From Enterococcus pseudoavium NBRC 100491 (lineage in GTDB: Bacteria; Bacillota; Bacilli; Lactobacillales; Enterococcaceae), in the NCBI RefSeq assembly GCF_001544295.1, contig NZ_BCQF01000011.1, forward strand, positions 1 to 64,000: a stretch of DNA of 64,000 nucleotides, given 5' to 3'. Every line of letters starts with the position of its first letter. Within the stretch, counting starts at the first letter, position 1. Positions 20,071-28,016 of the stretch are shown here, in pieces. The translations under genes and the position numbers were made by a program. Under the pieces are notes generated by a model. The model was not told where the DNA came from, searched no databases, and worked only from the letters and a program-made list of their open reading frames with translations.

Positions 20071-20454
20071 CTAAATTGTTTTGGAAGAAAAATTGATTTT
20101 AACGCCCGGCTTATCTAATGTGATCTCAGTAATCTCATAAACCATTCGTTCAATCAGTCGTAAAAGCGGTTGAATCATCTCGTTAGCTTCAGCCTCAGTC
20201 AAGTCCGTTTGCTTGGTGACTTGCCGACCGATTACATGAATCACCTGTGATAAGACCCCGCCGATAATAAATTCTTCAAAGGGTAGAACAAATTCAATTC
20301 GAACCCCCATAATACTATTTTCTGACGGATAACTTGGATCCACTGCTTCCAATGGACTGAAATTAATTTGTAGTTTTTGTTCGACTACTTGATTTTTTGG
20401 AGGAATTCCATAATTGAATGACTCTACGATTTCCTTATCCCGTTCTAATCTCAT
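20071..20454 (-). CDS. DUF1149 family protein
   Basis: This 127-residue protein matches my recollection of DUF1149, a family found in Streptococcus, Enterococcus and Lactococcus, with a predicted antiparallel beta-sheet plus long helix fold resembling the SecB chaperone. No function is established. The N-terminal half is mostly beta strands, the segment TDLTEAEANEMIQPLLRLIE forms the long helix. It has no membrane segment. A GAGGTGTAAA site precedes the ATG and a strong terminator follows, so it forms a unit of its own. Confidence 0.6.
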   Translation of the reverse strand: MRLERDKEIVESFNYGIPPKNQVVEQKLQINFSPLEAVDPSYPSENSIMGVRIEFVLPFEEFIIGGVLSQVIHVIGRQVTKQTDLTEAEANEMIQPLLRLIERMVYEITEITLDKPGVKINFSSKTI

Positions 20455-20555
20455 TTTACACCTCTACCTCTAAAGTCATCATTTTTTTCTGAGCTACCTG
20501 CTCCTGCCAATCGCAAAAACCAGACAGACTCTGTAACTTAATTATAGCCTTCACG

Positions 20556-21161
20556 CTAAAAAATTTGTACCAATTCTTTTAAATTATTTATATAATATGT
20601 GGATTGAATATCCTGCTTAAAATAATCCAAATCAAAAAAACAGGTTTTGACTCCCGCGTTATTTCCAGCTTCAATATCCAACTTACGATCGCCGATCATT
20701 ACGGTTTGAGCCGGATCCAGCTGATACTTTTCGATAAAATAATTAATTGCAGCTGGGTCGGGCTTCCGTGGATAATGCGAGTCGCTGCCGACAATTTCTT
20801 CGATCCATGGATCTAGCGCATCACGTTTTAACATCTGCCAAGTTGAATCGACAGTCCGATGCGTTAAAATGAAATGCCGCCCACCCTTTGCTTGCAAGCG
20901 ACTTAACGTTTCTTTCGTTTCTGCAAATGGTACAGAAGCTTTGTTTTGCTGACCTTCATAGTCATGGTAAGTTTGGTCAAACATTGGTTCCGGCAGCCGC
21001 CAATCAATAATCATTTGGCGGATCGATTCCGTCTTAATTTTTTGATAGACCACTTTGGGATCAGGCTCCATTCCTATCTCTTGAAAAGTTTTCATCAATG
21101 CTTTCATCATGATTGGATAAGTATCGTACAAGGTCCCGTCAAAATCCCAAATATAATTCAT
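20556..21161 (-). CDS. HAD-IA family hydrolase (phosphoglycolate phosphatase-like)
   Basis: The 201-residue protein has the HAD motifs in order: DFDGT at residues 6-10 (nucleophile Asp6, acid Asp8), a serine/threonine motif in ILTHRT, the Lys of PRKPDP, and GDRKLDIEAG with the metal Asp pair. A helical cap lies between motifs I and II, placing it in subclass IA. Substrate is unknown; the class includes phosphoglycolate and beta-phosphoglucomutase-like enzymes. AAAGGAG precedes the ATG, and the gene follows the phosphoglycerate mutase gene by 32 bases, so they are probably cotranscribed. Confidence 0.85.
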   Translation of the reverse strand: MNYIWDFDGTLYDTYPIMMKALMKTFQEIGMEPDPKVVYQKIKTESIRQMIIDWRLPEPMFDQTYHDYEGQQNKASVPFAETKETLSRLQAKGGRHFILTHRTVDSTWQMLKRDALDPWIEEIVGSDSHYPRKPDPAAINYFIEKYQLDPAQTVMIGDRKLDIEAGNNAGVKTCFFDLDYFKQDIQSTYYINNLKELVQIF

Positions 21162-21193
21162 AATAACTCCTTTTTAAAGTTGACATAATATTT

Positions 21194-21862
21194 TTATAGA
21201 ACTGTTTTTCCTGTAATAGTTAAACGCTGGTCAAAGCTGTAGACTACCGGCGTCGCGTTAGGAATATCAATTTGATCCACTTGATCGGTCGGAATATTTT
21301 CCAGAAATTGAACCAACGCGCGCAAACTATTCCCATGTCCACAAACTAAAACGGTCTTTCCAGCCAATAAATTGGGCGCAATTTGGTCTTGCCATAAAGG
21401 AATTACCCGTTTGGAGGTCATCTGTAGACTCTCACCTTTTGGAATCAAGCGCGGATCCAAGTCATTGTAGCGGCGATCAAAATGGTTGTCTTTTGTCAGC
21501 GGTGGAACCTCTTCAAAATCGCGTCGCCATTTCTTGACTTGCTCTGCCCCAAAGTCTTCGATCATTTTATCTTTATTTTTCCCTACTAAAGCACCGTAAT
21601 GCCGTTCGTTCAAGCGCCACGTTTTATATTCAGGTACAAAGCTAGACTGAGTTTCTTGCAAAATCAGTTGAGCCGTTTTGATTGAACGTTTTAATTTTGA
21701 CTCAAAGGCTAGATCAATCAACAAACCGGCAGCATTAATTTTTTTCCCTGCGCTTTTAGCTTGCTGGATCCCTTTTTCAGTTAAATCAACATCTAGCCAG
21801 CCGGTCCAATAATTTTCAAAATTTGCTTCACTTTCACCATGTCGGACTAAAATTAGTTTCAT
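21194..21862 (-). CDS. 2,3-bisphosphoglycerate-dependent phosphoglycerate mutase family protein
   Basis: This 222-residue protein belongs to the histidine phosphatase superfamily. The RHG motif at 7-9 holds the phosphorylated His8, and GHGNSLR near 180 holds the second His. The segments TGWLDVDLTEKG and RHYGALVGKNK match GpmA, the glycolytic 3-PG/2-PG mutase, but the N-terminal region is more divergent than typical GpmA (NFENYW replaces the usual WNLENRF), so it may be a paralogue with a broader phosphatase role. A GAGGTGATTAA site precedes the ATG. Confidence 0.82.
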   Translation of the reverse strand: MKLILVRHGESEANFENYWTGWLDVDLTEKGIQQAKSAGKKINAAGLLIDLAFESKLKRSIKTAQLILQETQSSFVPEYKTWRLNERHYGALVGKNKDKMIEDFGAEQVKKWRRDFEEVPPLTKDNHFDRRYNDLDPRLIPKGESLQMTSKRVIPLWQDQIAPNLLAGKTVLVCGHGNSLRALVQFLENIPTDQVDQIDIPNATPVVYSFDQRLTITGKTVL

Positions 21863-21889
21863 TTAATCACCTCGTTGTTAGCATATCAG

Positions 21890-21921
21890 AAAAAGCCTAG
21901 TTTTAAAAACTAGACCTTTTT
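21890..21921 (-). terminator. Terminator overlapping the stop of the zinc-ribbon membrane gene
   Basis: CTAGTTTT with TAAAACTAG form the core stem, extended by AAAAAG/CTTTTT on the outside. The TAG stop of the gene lies inside the stem. Confidence 0.85.
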
Positions 21922-22323
21922 GACAAATTGGGTATGACAATTTTTACACGTAACTTTGATTTTCCCACGTCCTTTTGGTGCCCGCATCTTCTGCTTGCAC
22001 TCTGGACACTTAAAATAGCGGTACGGTGCTTTTTTGCCTTTGAAAAAATCTTTTACCCGCGCAAGCCACTGGATAAATTTCTGATTTTCATTACTCCGGG
22101 GATAGATCTTTTTGGAACAAAACCGATAAAGAACCATACCAAAAGCCACGATACCAAGAATATAACCAATATATAAAGGAATCCAGCGGTCTAGGAGCAT
22201 CATCACAGCCCAGACAATCAATAAGGCCTTATTAATTTGATCCAATCTGCCATAACGTCCTCGCATCAATTCAGCATATTTCTGATAAACTTTCGTCAGT
22301 CGCTGCAGCCAAATGTTTCCCAA
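21910..22323 (-). CDS. Small membrane protein with C-terminal zinc ribbon
   Basis: The 137-residue protein has a basic N-terminus, two membrane helices (about 32-68, separated by a short loop), a basic linker and a zinc-ribbon-like end with CPEC and CKNC pairs spaced about 17 residues apart. I do not recognise a named family. The start is TTG, nine bases after AAAGGAG. The cytoplasmic ribbon could bind nucleic acid or a partner protein, but that is a guess. Confidence 0.75.
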   Translation of the reverse strand: MGNIWLQRLTKVYQKYAELMRGRYGRLDQINKALLIVWAVMMLLDRWIPLYIGYILGIVAFGMVLYRFCSKKIYPRSNENQKFIQWLARVKDFFKGKKAPYRYFKCPECKQKMRAPKGRGKIKVTCKNCHTQFVKKV

Positions 22324-22350
22324 GCTAATCGGCTCCTTTCATTTCAAGCA

Positions 22351-22479
22351 TTATTTGTTAAAGATCTTTGGACCTTTACGCATATTCTTGCGATCGTTTT
22401 TTGGTGTTTCCATTTTTTTCGAACGGCCGCCACCTTGTTTTTTCTTAATTAATTCCAACATTTTTTCTTTTTGATTCAT
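22351..22479 (-). CDS. Small basic protein, 42 residues
   Basis: This short frame reads MNQKEKMLELIKKKQGG and continues with a very basic stretch ending in KGPKIFNK and TAA. GGCGGTG lies before the ATG. The composition (many Lys, Arg and Gly, low complexity) and a position in the host chromosome next to a membrane zinc-ribbon gene suggest a conserved small cytoplasmic protein rather than chance. Function unknown; a nucleic-acid-binding role would fit the charge. Confidence 0.6.
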   Translation of the reverse strand: MNQKEKMLELIKKKQGGGRSKKMETPKNDRKNMRKGPKIFNK

Positions 22480-22627
22480 TTCATACACCGCCTTTACAAT
22501 TCACATGATCGATTATACCTGAGAATTAGAATTTTTGCTTATTTTTCTCGCTAATCAGCCATTTAGTTTTTTCCAAAATAAGCTCTTTTGAAATACTTTT
22601 GAAGTTTTAGTTTTTCAAAGCTTCAAT

Positions 22628-22657
22628 AAAAAAGAACGGAAGACCAGCTTCCGCTCT
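22628..22657 (-). terminator. Terminator downstream of the rlmD-like remnant
   Basis: A 10-bp stem (AGAGCGGAAG with CTTCCGTTCT, one G-U) with a 5-base loop is followed by six T residues on the minus strand. No full gene ends close upstream except the DUF262 gene 160 bases away, so it probably belonged to the interrupted host gene. Confidence 0.88.
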
Positions 22658-22692
22658 GCTGCAAATTTATTTCCTAAAACGATTTGATTTTT

Positions 22693-22728
22693 CTATTTCG
22701 TTAAAAGCACAATACTTTCAATATGCGT
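22693..22728 (-). pseudogene. 3' remnant of an rRNA uracil methyltransferase gene (RlmD/RumA type)
   Basis: The minus strand reads THIESIVLLTK and a TAG stop. The ending H-V/I-E-x-V-x-L-L-x-R/K is the usual C-terminus of the TrmA/RlmD uracil-5-methyltransferase family, normally preceded by a DMFPxT segment that is missing here. The host-side terminator follows about 36 bases downstream. Serine-recombinase elements in streptococci are known to insert into the 3' end of this gene (rum), so I read this as the displaced end of the target. The remnant is very short and the call rests on about ten residues. Confidence 0.5.
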
Positions 22729-22735
22729 TGAAAGT
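22714..22735. other. Candidate attL core with dyad symmetry
   Basis: ACTTTCAA and TTGAAAGT flank six central bases (TATGCG), inside the last codons of the methyltransferase remnant. Serine recombinases act on short sites with dyad arms. The other end of the element is outside the window, so the duplication cannot be tested here. Confidence 0.45.
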
Positions 22736-22814
22736 ACACTCTGTATCTTACTACTATAATGACGGTTGTTTATAATTTTTGAGTTGATAGATTGAATAGG
22801 TTTGTGGGAACAAA

Positions 22815-24593
22815 TCAGCCTTTCTCAAGAACGTTAAACATTTCCCTTTGATGTTTATGAGCTAATTCTTGATTCCAGTTATTATCATTCTGTCTCATCA
22901 TCTCAGTCATTATTTTTAACTTCAAACTTTGTTCAATAATTCCAGGGTTGGTGCTAGCTTTCCCAACCGGCATCGCATTGTTAAACGTTGAATTCCCTGA
23001 AACTGTAATTAGTGCTAAGTTCCCGAAACAGTTCAAATCTTCATTAGCCCATACCACCAATTCAGTAGGATGCTGTGGATAAAAATGTTCTATTGAACTT
23101 CTAAACTGGAATTGCCAGTCATCAGCAAGAGGTCTTACCACTTCTTTTCCATTATATGAATATCCGTTTCGATAAAGAAGATAATCCAAATAGCTAAATA
23201 CAATTCTTTCAAAACTGAATCCAGTCGCCGTTGTGTATCCCGAAGCATCTACTTTAGTTTGACCATAAGCTTCAAGAATTTGTAAAATATCAGAATCATC
23301 ATTATTTAAACAGCTTGTCAGAATTAGAGAAATCCAATGCATAGTTTTAGGTGATGTGTAGGTAATACGAAGTGCAGATTGTAATGTGCGAATTTGTTTA
23401 TTTCGATTATCTTCATCGCCACCAAAAGTCCCAACGTATTTTGGCTTATTACCTTTATTATCCGTATATTTCTCAAGCTTTTGAAGTGACCATTTCCCTG
23501 TTTCTTTATAATCACGAGCATACTCACGTTTCAAAACGAACTTATCAAATAAAACACGTGACTTCAACAACATGAACAAGAAGTCCTTAGCTGAAGATTC
23601 ATCTTTCCAGTTTTTTTCTAAATTGATTAAAAAATTTTTATCATCAAGGCTTGAGTCATCGTCATCATTGCTTGACCTAGTAAGTGCCGCGTTGACTTGC
23701 AATAAAAAGTTAGGAAATGAAATAATAGACTCAAAGCGTTCGTTTTCTGGTTCTTCAGAATCGTTATTAGAATCTTTTGTTTTTCCTTTTCCTTGTAGAA
23801 TATCTCTGAGAGACATCTTCTCATCTACTATAACTACATCATGATAATAGGATCTTAACGAATCAAAATTTACAGTTTTAACTGACAAATCGCTCCAATC
23901 ACTATTGAAGATTTTATCCCTCTTATCTTTTGGATAATTCATTTGAATATACGAATCCATATTAGAGCAGTATTCCCAAATATCATTTGCGATGGCCTTA
24001 TCTTCTTTAGATTCGATTTTTGACAGAAAATTGGCCTTTGCAATTTCATGGAGTTCAAGTTGCTCGCCTCGAGTGTTCATAATTTCAAAATAATGATTTA
24101 AGTCAATCTTAGCTGGAACCTGAACACGAATAAGATTGACTTTATCCAATCGTCTAATAAAAGATTCCTGCTCGGATTTTAGTCCCATCTTTTCAAAGTA
24201 ATCATCAATAATTTTAAAACCTGATTTAATTTCAGCAGATTGCAATTCATCCGTTAATTGATTAGTATCAGGCAAAGCAGATAACGTTCTATTGGATTTT
24301 TCTCGGGCTTCAAATCTTAGTGCATCCTTTGCGAATGGAATGCCTAAATATCGTTCAAGTAAGTATAAAGTGGTTAAACGCTGCTGACCGTCAATGACCT
24401 CGTAAACATTGTTTTCTTTTTGATTGACTATTAAATTTCCAAGGAAGTAGTCATCTTTAGAGCTATTAATATCCTCAATCAATTGTTCTATCTGATCGGT
24501 CTCCCAAGCATAATTTCTCTGATAAATTGGTACTTCATAATGTACATTAGAAAATATCCTTGATACCGGTATCATCTTTAAATTCTTATCCAT
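22815..24593 (-). CDS. DUF262 and DUF1524 domain protein (GmrSD-like nuclease)
   Basis: The 592-residue protein starts with a DUF262 domain (ParB/sulfiredoxin-like NTPase fold): IYQRNYAW at 22-29 and DGQQRLTT at 67-74. Its C-terminal part (about 499-540) has EHFYPQHP followed by GNLALIT and an Asn-containing segment, the HNH-like signature of DUF1524. This is the layout of fused GmrSD, type IV restriction enzymes that use NTP to cut modified phage DNA. The ATG overlaps the upstream DUF262 gene stop by one base (TAATG). It lies between the putative attachment site and the integrases, so it is likely prophage cargo. Anti-phage function is inferred. Confidence 0.82.
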   Translation of the reverse strand: MDKNLKMIPVSRIFSNVHYEVPIYQRNYAWETDQIEQLIEDINSSKDDYFLGNLIVNQKENNVYEVIDGQQRLTTLYLLERYLGIPFAKDALRFEAREKSNRTLSALPDTNQLTDELQSAEIKSGFKIIDDYFEKMGLKSEQESFIRRLDKVNLIRVQVPAKIDLNHYFEIMNTRGEQLELHEIAKANFLSKIESKEDKAIANDIWEYCSNMDSYIQMNYPKDKRDKIFNSDWSDLSVKTVNFDSLRSYYHDVVIVDEKMSLRDILQGKGKTKDSNNDSEEPENERFESIISFPNFLLQVNAALTRSSNDDDDSSLDDKNFLINLEKNWKDESSAKDFLFMLLKSRVLFDKFVLKREYARDYKETGKWSLQKLEKYTDNKGNKPKYVGTFGGDEDNRNKQIRTLQSALRITYTSPKTMHWISLILTSCLNNDDSDILQILEAYGQTKVDASGYTTATGFSFERIVFSYLDYLLYRNGYSYNGKEVVRPLADDWQFQFRSSIEHFYPQHPTELVVWANEDLNCFGNLALITVSGNSTFNNAMPVGKASTNPGIIEQSLKLKIMTEMMRQNDNNWNQELAHKHQREMFNVLEKG

Positions 24594-25918
24594 TATTTCC
24601 ACCCATTCCATCGTTTCATTAACTCATATGATGTTTTGTATTGATTATTTTGCACATCAGATTCATCCACTTTTTCCATAATTACTGCTTTTAATTCTTG
24701 AGGATCTACCATTTCGCTTAACAAATTGAACAGGTCTTTATCCTTATTAATTCGATCATGTTGCCCACGAGCATACTTATTTATCGTTTGAGGATAAACT
24801 GCCTTCATCTTTAACCTTAGCGAATAGCTCCACGTATACAATTGATGCATAATTGAATCATCAATCGCATCAAAACCAAATCTATCTGCAAAAAACATTA
24901 ATGCTGCTTCATAAAGCTGTTTGATATAAATGTCCCCAGTACGTTTGTCTGGGATTTCAGATTTATTATGATTATGGTAGTTATCAATTTTATTCTTCAC
25001 TTGCTCCAATAAAACTGAGTAATGCAGCGTCCATGCAAAAAATCTTTTACCTGCAATAATTGGCTGAGTTAATTGAAATTGATTTAGCTCTCCAGAACTG
25101 AGTAGTTCACTCGAACCACTTGAATTAACTTGCTCAATGAAAATATTACTCGCCTTATGATAAATAGCATAATTGTATGTATTAGCTTGTTTAATTCCCT
25201 TAAAATCCTGAATCTTATCAGATGAGTAATTCAAACCGTCACGATTTCTAAACCAACGTATAACCGGATAAAGATACGTTCTAAACAATTCTTCCAAAGC
25301 ATTTTGATTAGTGTCTTCCCACTCAGATATCAACTTAATTTTTAATTCTTCAGGATCTCTTGTCATTTCTCTTAGATGGTACGACTTTAAGAGATCTTGA
25401 GGTTTAAGTGCCTTTCCACGAGAGTTCTGCGAATCAAAGAATTGGAATGCTTCTTGTTCACTATCAGTAACAATCTTTACAACCGTACAATTTTCTTTAA
25501 GATATTTTTTGTAACTAACCCTCTCGTCATCTTGCAATTCATTAACTCGTTTCTGAAATAACGTATAGTTGTTATTAATTGAGTTCTGAGAAGTCGGCTT
25601 AAACTCCTCATTCAGAAGAACTTGAAAATCTTCCCCTAATGCAAACAATAAAATGGAAAGAGTAGTTGTTCTTTGTTGCCCATCAACCAAATTATATTCA
25701 TATTCCTGAGTGTTTGGATTTTTGGATTTATGTAGAATTACTGAACCCAACCGATACTCATTAATTTTAGACTTGAAAGCTTCGTAAGTATCTGTAAATA
25801 AAGTATTTGTTGAACTTGAAGACCAACGGTATGGACGTTGATATTCAGGAATTTTAAGATTCAACTTCATCAGAGTGTCGACATTGATTATTTGTAGTTC
25901 TTCTTGAAGTAGTGTCAA
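24593..25918 (-). CDS. DUF262 domain protein, partner of the DUF262/DUF1524 nuclease
   Basis: This 441-residue protein has the DUF262 motifs IPEYQRPYRW at 23-32 and DGQQRTTT at 79-86, plus a helical C-terminal region of unknown fold. I see no HNH or DUF1524 motif, unlike the next gene, so it may be the NTPase-only subunit of a two-protein system. The start is TTG, 8 bases after GGGGG. An extended -10 box lies 35 bases upstream. Translation is coupled to the following gene by a one-base overlap. The closest named relatives I can give are GmrS-type proteins. Confidence 0.8.
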   Translation of the reverse strand: MTLLQEELQIINVDTLMKLNLKIPEYQRPYRWSSSSTNTLFTDTYEAFKSKINEYRLGSVILHKSKNPNTQEYEYNLVDGQQRTTTLSILLFALGEDFQVLLNEEFKPTSQNSINNNYTLFQKRVNELQDDERVSYKKYLKENCTVVKIVTDSEQEAFQFFDSQNSRGKALKPQDLLKSYHLREMTRDPEELKIKLISEWEDTNQNALEELFRTYLYPVIRWFRNRDGLNYSSDKIQDFKGIKQANTYNYAIYHKASNIFIEQVNSSGSSELLSSGELNQFQLTQPIIAGKRFFAWTLHYSVLLEQVKNKIDNYHNHNKSEIPDKRTGDIYIKQLYEAALMFFADRFGFDAIDDSIMHQLYTWSYSLRLKMKAVYPQTINKYARGQHDRINKDKDLFNLLSEMVDPQELKAVIMEKVDESDVQNNQYKTSYELMKRWNGWK

Positions 25919-25952
25919 ATCACTTACCCCCTTAATTTAAATCATTAATTCT

Positions 25953-25961
25953 ATTATAACA
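25953..25961 (-). promoter_or_regulatory. Extended -10 promoter of the DUF262 pair
   Basis: TGTTATAAT on the minus strand is a perfect extended -10 element, about 35 bases before the TTG start. No clear -35 is needed with this type; none is seen. The position shows the pair has its own promoter separate from the integrase operon. Confidence 0.55.
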
Positions 25962-25999
25962 TGTATCTACCTTTGGAACGGTTCAGGATTAATATTATA

Positions 26000-26034
26000 G
26001 ACAAAGAAACATGCTCACGGATTACCGCAAGCAT
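26000..26034 (-). terminator. Terminator after the recombinase operon
   Basis: ATGCTTGCGG pairs with CCGTGAGCAT (two wobble pairs, loop TAAT) and a T-rich stretch follows on the minus strand. Confidence 0.72.
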
Positions 26035-26047
26035 TAACTTTTAATTT

Positions 26048-27598
26048 CTATATTTCAACCGCCATACTCACACCACTCTTGAAATCAACAACAATGTTCT
26101 TTTTAAAAATGGTGACCTTCTCAATCAGTCTTCGAACAAGCACTTCGCTATACTCGGTGATGACATCGTGTTCTTTTACAAATGCTTCCATCTCATCAAC
26201 ACGTTGTTGCAAATTAGTATTCGCTGCTATTTGTTTTGCAACCGCATCTCGTTCATCTCTTAGTGAAAATATTTGGCTTGCAAGTTCATCATAGCCCTGA
26301 CCACCAATTGCCACGCTAATGATTTCAGATTCTAAATCTTTTAATTGTTTATCCAAAACCACAAGTTGTTCAGTCAATACGTCTGTCAGAACTGAATTGA
26401 TGTTGTCCGTTAGCTGTTGGAGAAAAATGTCTCGATCAATTAGCGTTTCATTAATCGCTTGCAGAATTCCTTGGTGTAAATCTTTTTCATAGATTGTGCG
26501 ACCACTACAGTTGTGTTCTCGTTTATCCACTCTGGACTTACAACGCCATACGGTTCCTCGATTCTTCCAATGAACTCTGCGATAAACATTCCCACAGTCA
26601 CCACAAATGGTGATACCAGTTAATGCGTACTTCCCTGAAAAGCATTGGGAATTTTTATTTTTCATTGATTTACGTCTATCCAGTTCTTGTTGTGCTTGCA
26701 TAAAGATATCTTTGGGAATAATTGCTGGATGACTATTTTCAACATAATATTGCTGAGCGTAACTACCATCATTCTTCACACGTTTTTTGGTAAGGAAATC
26801 CACTGTGAATGTCTTTTGGAGCAAGGCATCGCCCATGTATTTTTCGTTTCGAAGAATCAGCCGAACGCCCTCTGCACGCCATAATTTTCTTTTTCCACCC
26901 GTTAAGATACCGTCATCCATCAATCCTTTCGCAATCTCCTGCAAGGAACTCCCTTCAAGGTATTCTCGGAAAATGCGTTTAATGACTTCTGCTTCATTAG
27001 GCTCAACCACCAAGTTCCCATCCTCATCTTTGGTGTAACCGAGAAAATGATTATGGTTGATTCTAAGCTGTCCTTGTTGAAAGCGATATTGCACGCCCAT
27101 CTTGGTATTCTGACTCAGGGATTGACTTTCTTGCTGTGCCAGACTTGCCATAATCGTTAGCAACACTTCCCCCTTGGCATCCATCGTATTGATATTTTCT
27201 TTTTCAAAGAACACTGCAATCTTTAATTCCTTTAGTTGCCTAATGTATTGCAGACAATCTACTGTATTTCTGGCAAAACGTGAAATCGACTTGGTAATGA
27301 TGTATTCGACCTCACCGTTCTTACAAGCATCAATCATTCGGTTGAACTCGGCACGTTTTTTCGTATCTGTCCCGGAAATCCCTTCATCTGCAAATATCCC
27401 CGCAAGCTCCCAATCAGGATTTTTCTGAATGTAATCCGTGTAGTGTTGGACTTGCGCCTCATAGGAACTTGCCTGTTCTTCCATCTCAGTTGAAACTCGA
27501 CAATAGGCTGCAACCTTTAATTTTGGTTTTTCTTCAGTATTATCCGCCACCAATTTCTTTGGTTTCATTGGGATGACGGTGACTTGCTTTCCAGTCAT
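26048..27598 (-). CDS. Large serine recombinase (third gene of the integrase operon)
   Basis: This 516-residue protein has an N-terminal resolvase/invertase domain with AAYCRVST, placing the nucleophile at Ser36, followed by a recombinase domain, a zinc ribbon with CGDCG and a later WRCKS/NCSG pair, and a C-terminal coiled coil. It catalyses integration or excision by double-strand exchange. The frame extends 23 codons upstream, but the ATG ending at 27598 lies one base after the previous gene's stop, with AAGGAGG inside that gene's last codons. With its neighbours it forms a three-gene serine recombinase operon as seen in streptococcal rum-type elements. Confidence 0.92.
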   Translation of the reverse strand: MTGKQVTVIPMKPKKLVADNTEEKPKLKVAAYCRVSTEMEEQASSYEAQVQHYTDYIQKNPDWELAGIFADEGISGTDTKKRAEFNRMIDACKNGEVEYIITKSISRFARNTVDCLQYIRQLKELKIAVFFEKENINTMDAKGEVLLTIMASLAQQESQSLSQNTKMGVQYRFQQGQLRINHNHFLGYTKDEDGNLVVEPNEAEVIKRIFREYLEGSSLQEIAKGLMDDGILTGGKRKLWRAEGVRLILRNEKYMGDALLQKTFTVDFLTKKRVKNDGSYAQQYYVENSHPAIIPKDIFMQAQQELDRRKSMKNKNSQCFSGKYALTGITICGDCGNVYRRVHWKNRGTVWRCKSRVDKREHNCSGRTIYEKDLHQGILQAINETLIDRDIFLQQLTDNINSVLTDVLTEQLVVLDKQLKDLESEIISVAIGGQGYDELASQIFSLRDERDAVAKQIAANTNLQQRVDEMEAFVKEHDVITEYSEVLVRRLIEKVTIFKKNIVVDFKSGVSMAVEI

Positions 27599-27599
27599 T

Positions 27600-28016
27600 T
27601 CATTTTGCCTCCTTAATTTTTGAATATGCATATTGAGCCTGTTTGAATGGGTCAGAATATATTTCAATTACCGCACCTATTTCAAACTGGATAGGTATCT
27701 CTTTTCTTTCAACAGGTTTTTCTTTTTGTGGTTTTCTAAGGTGTTTCCCACGTTTCTCCTGTTCCAGATGAGCTTGGTGAAATGTATCGTCATCAATAAT
27801 TTGTGGGTAAATTTCTGTACCTACGTAAATTTCATTCATCAAAATGTGTTTCATTACTGAGTGTTGTTTGTTGATACCAGATTGTTTTCCTGCTTCTTTC
27901 AGACCAAGACCATCAAGATACAATCTAAAGAAATCTTGTACTTGATTTGACCGTAACTCATCTGCAATTATTGCCCCATTCTTTATGGTATAGCCGTATG
28001 GCATCGTATTATTCAT
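27600..28016 (-). CDS. Recombinase-domain protein lacking the catalytic domain
   Basis: This 138-residue protein resembles the middle (recombinase, PF07508-like) domain of large serine recombinases: MPYGYTIKNG opens it, followed by the helical DFFRLYLDGLGLKEAGKQSG part and an EIYVGT segment. It has no RxST catalytic motif and no zinc ribbon. It overlaps the first recombinase gene by 4 bases (ATGA) and the next starts one base after it. Similar small proteins occupy the middle of triple recombinase operons and may be accessory or directionality factors, an inference. Confidence 0.75.
   Translation of the reverse strand: MNNTMPYGYTIKNGAIIADELRSNQVQDFFRLYLDGLGLKEAGKQSGINKQHSVMKHILMNEIYVGTEIYPQIIDDDTFHQAHLEQEKRGKHLRKPQKEKPVERKEIPIQFEIGAVIEIYSDPFKQAQYAYSKIKEAK

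Larger units (their letters stand above)
22480..22814. other. Intergenic region holding the chromosome-prophage junction
   Basis: This 335-base AT-rich stretch has no full gene. It contains a strong terminator, the short 3' remnant of an rRNA methyltransferase-like gene and a dyad-symmetric site, each listed separately. I see nothing else in it. Confidence 0.7.

Noticed and set aside
22815-25918. DUF262 pair as a host defence island independent of the prophage
   Set aside because: Possible, but the methyltransferase remnant and dyad lie on its far side, which favours it being inside the element.
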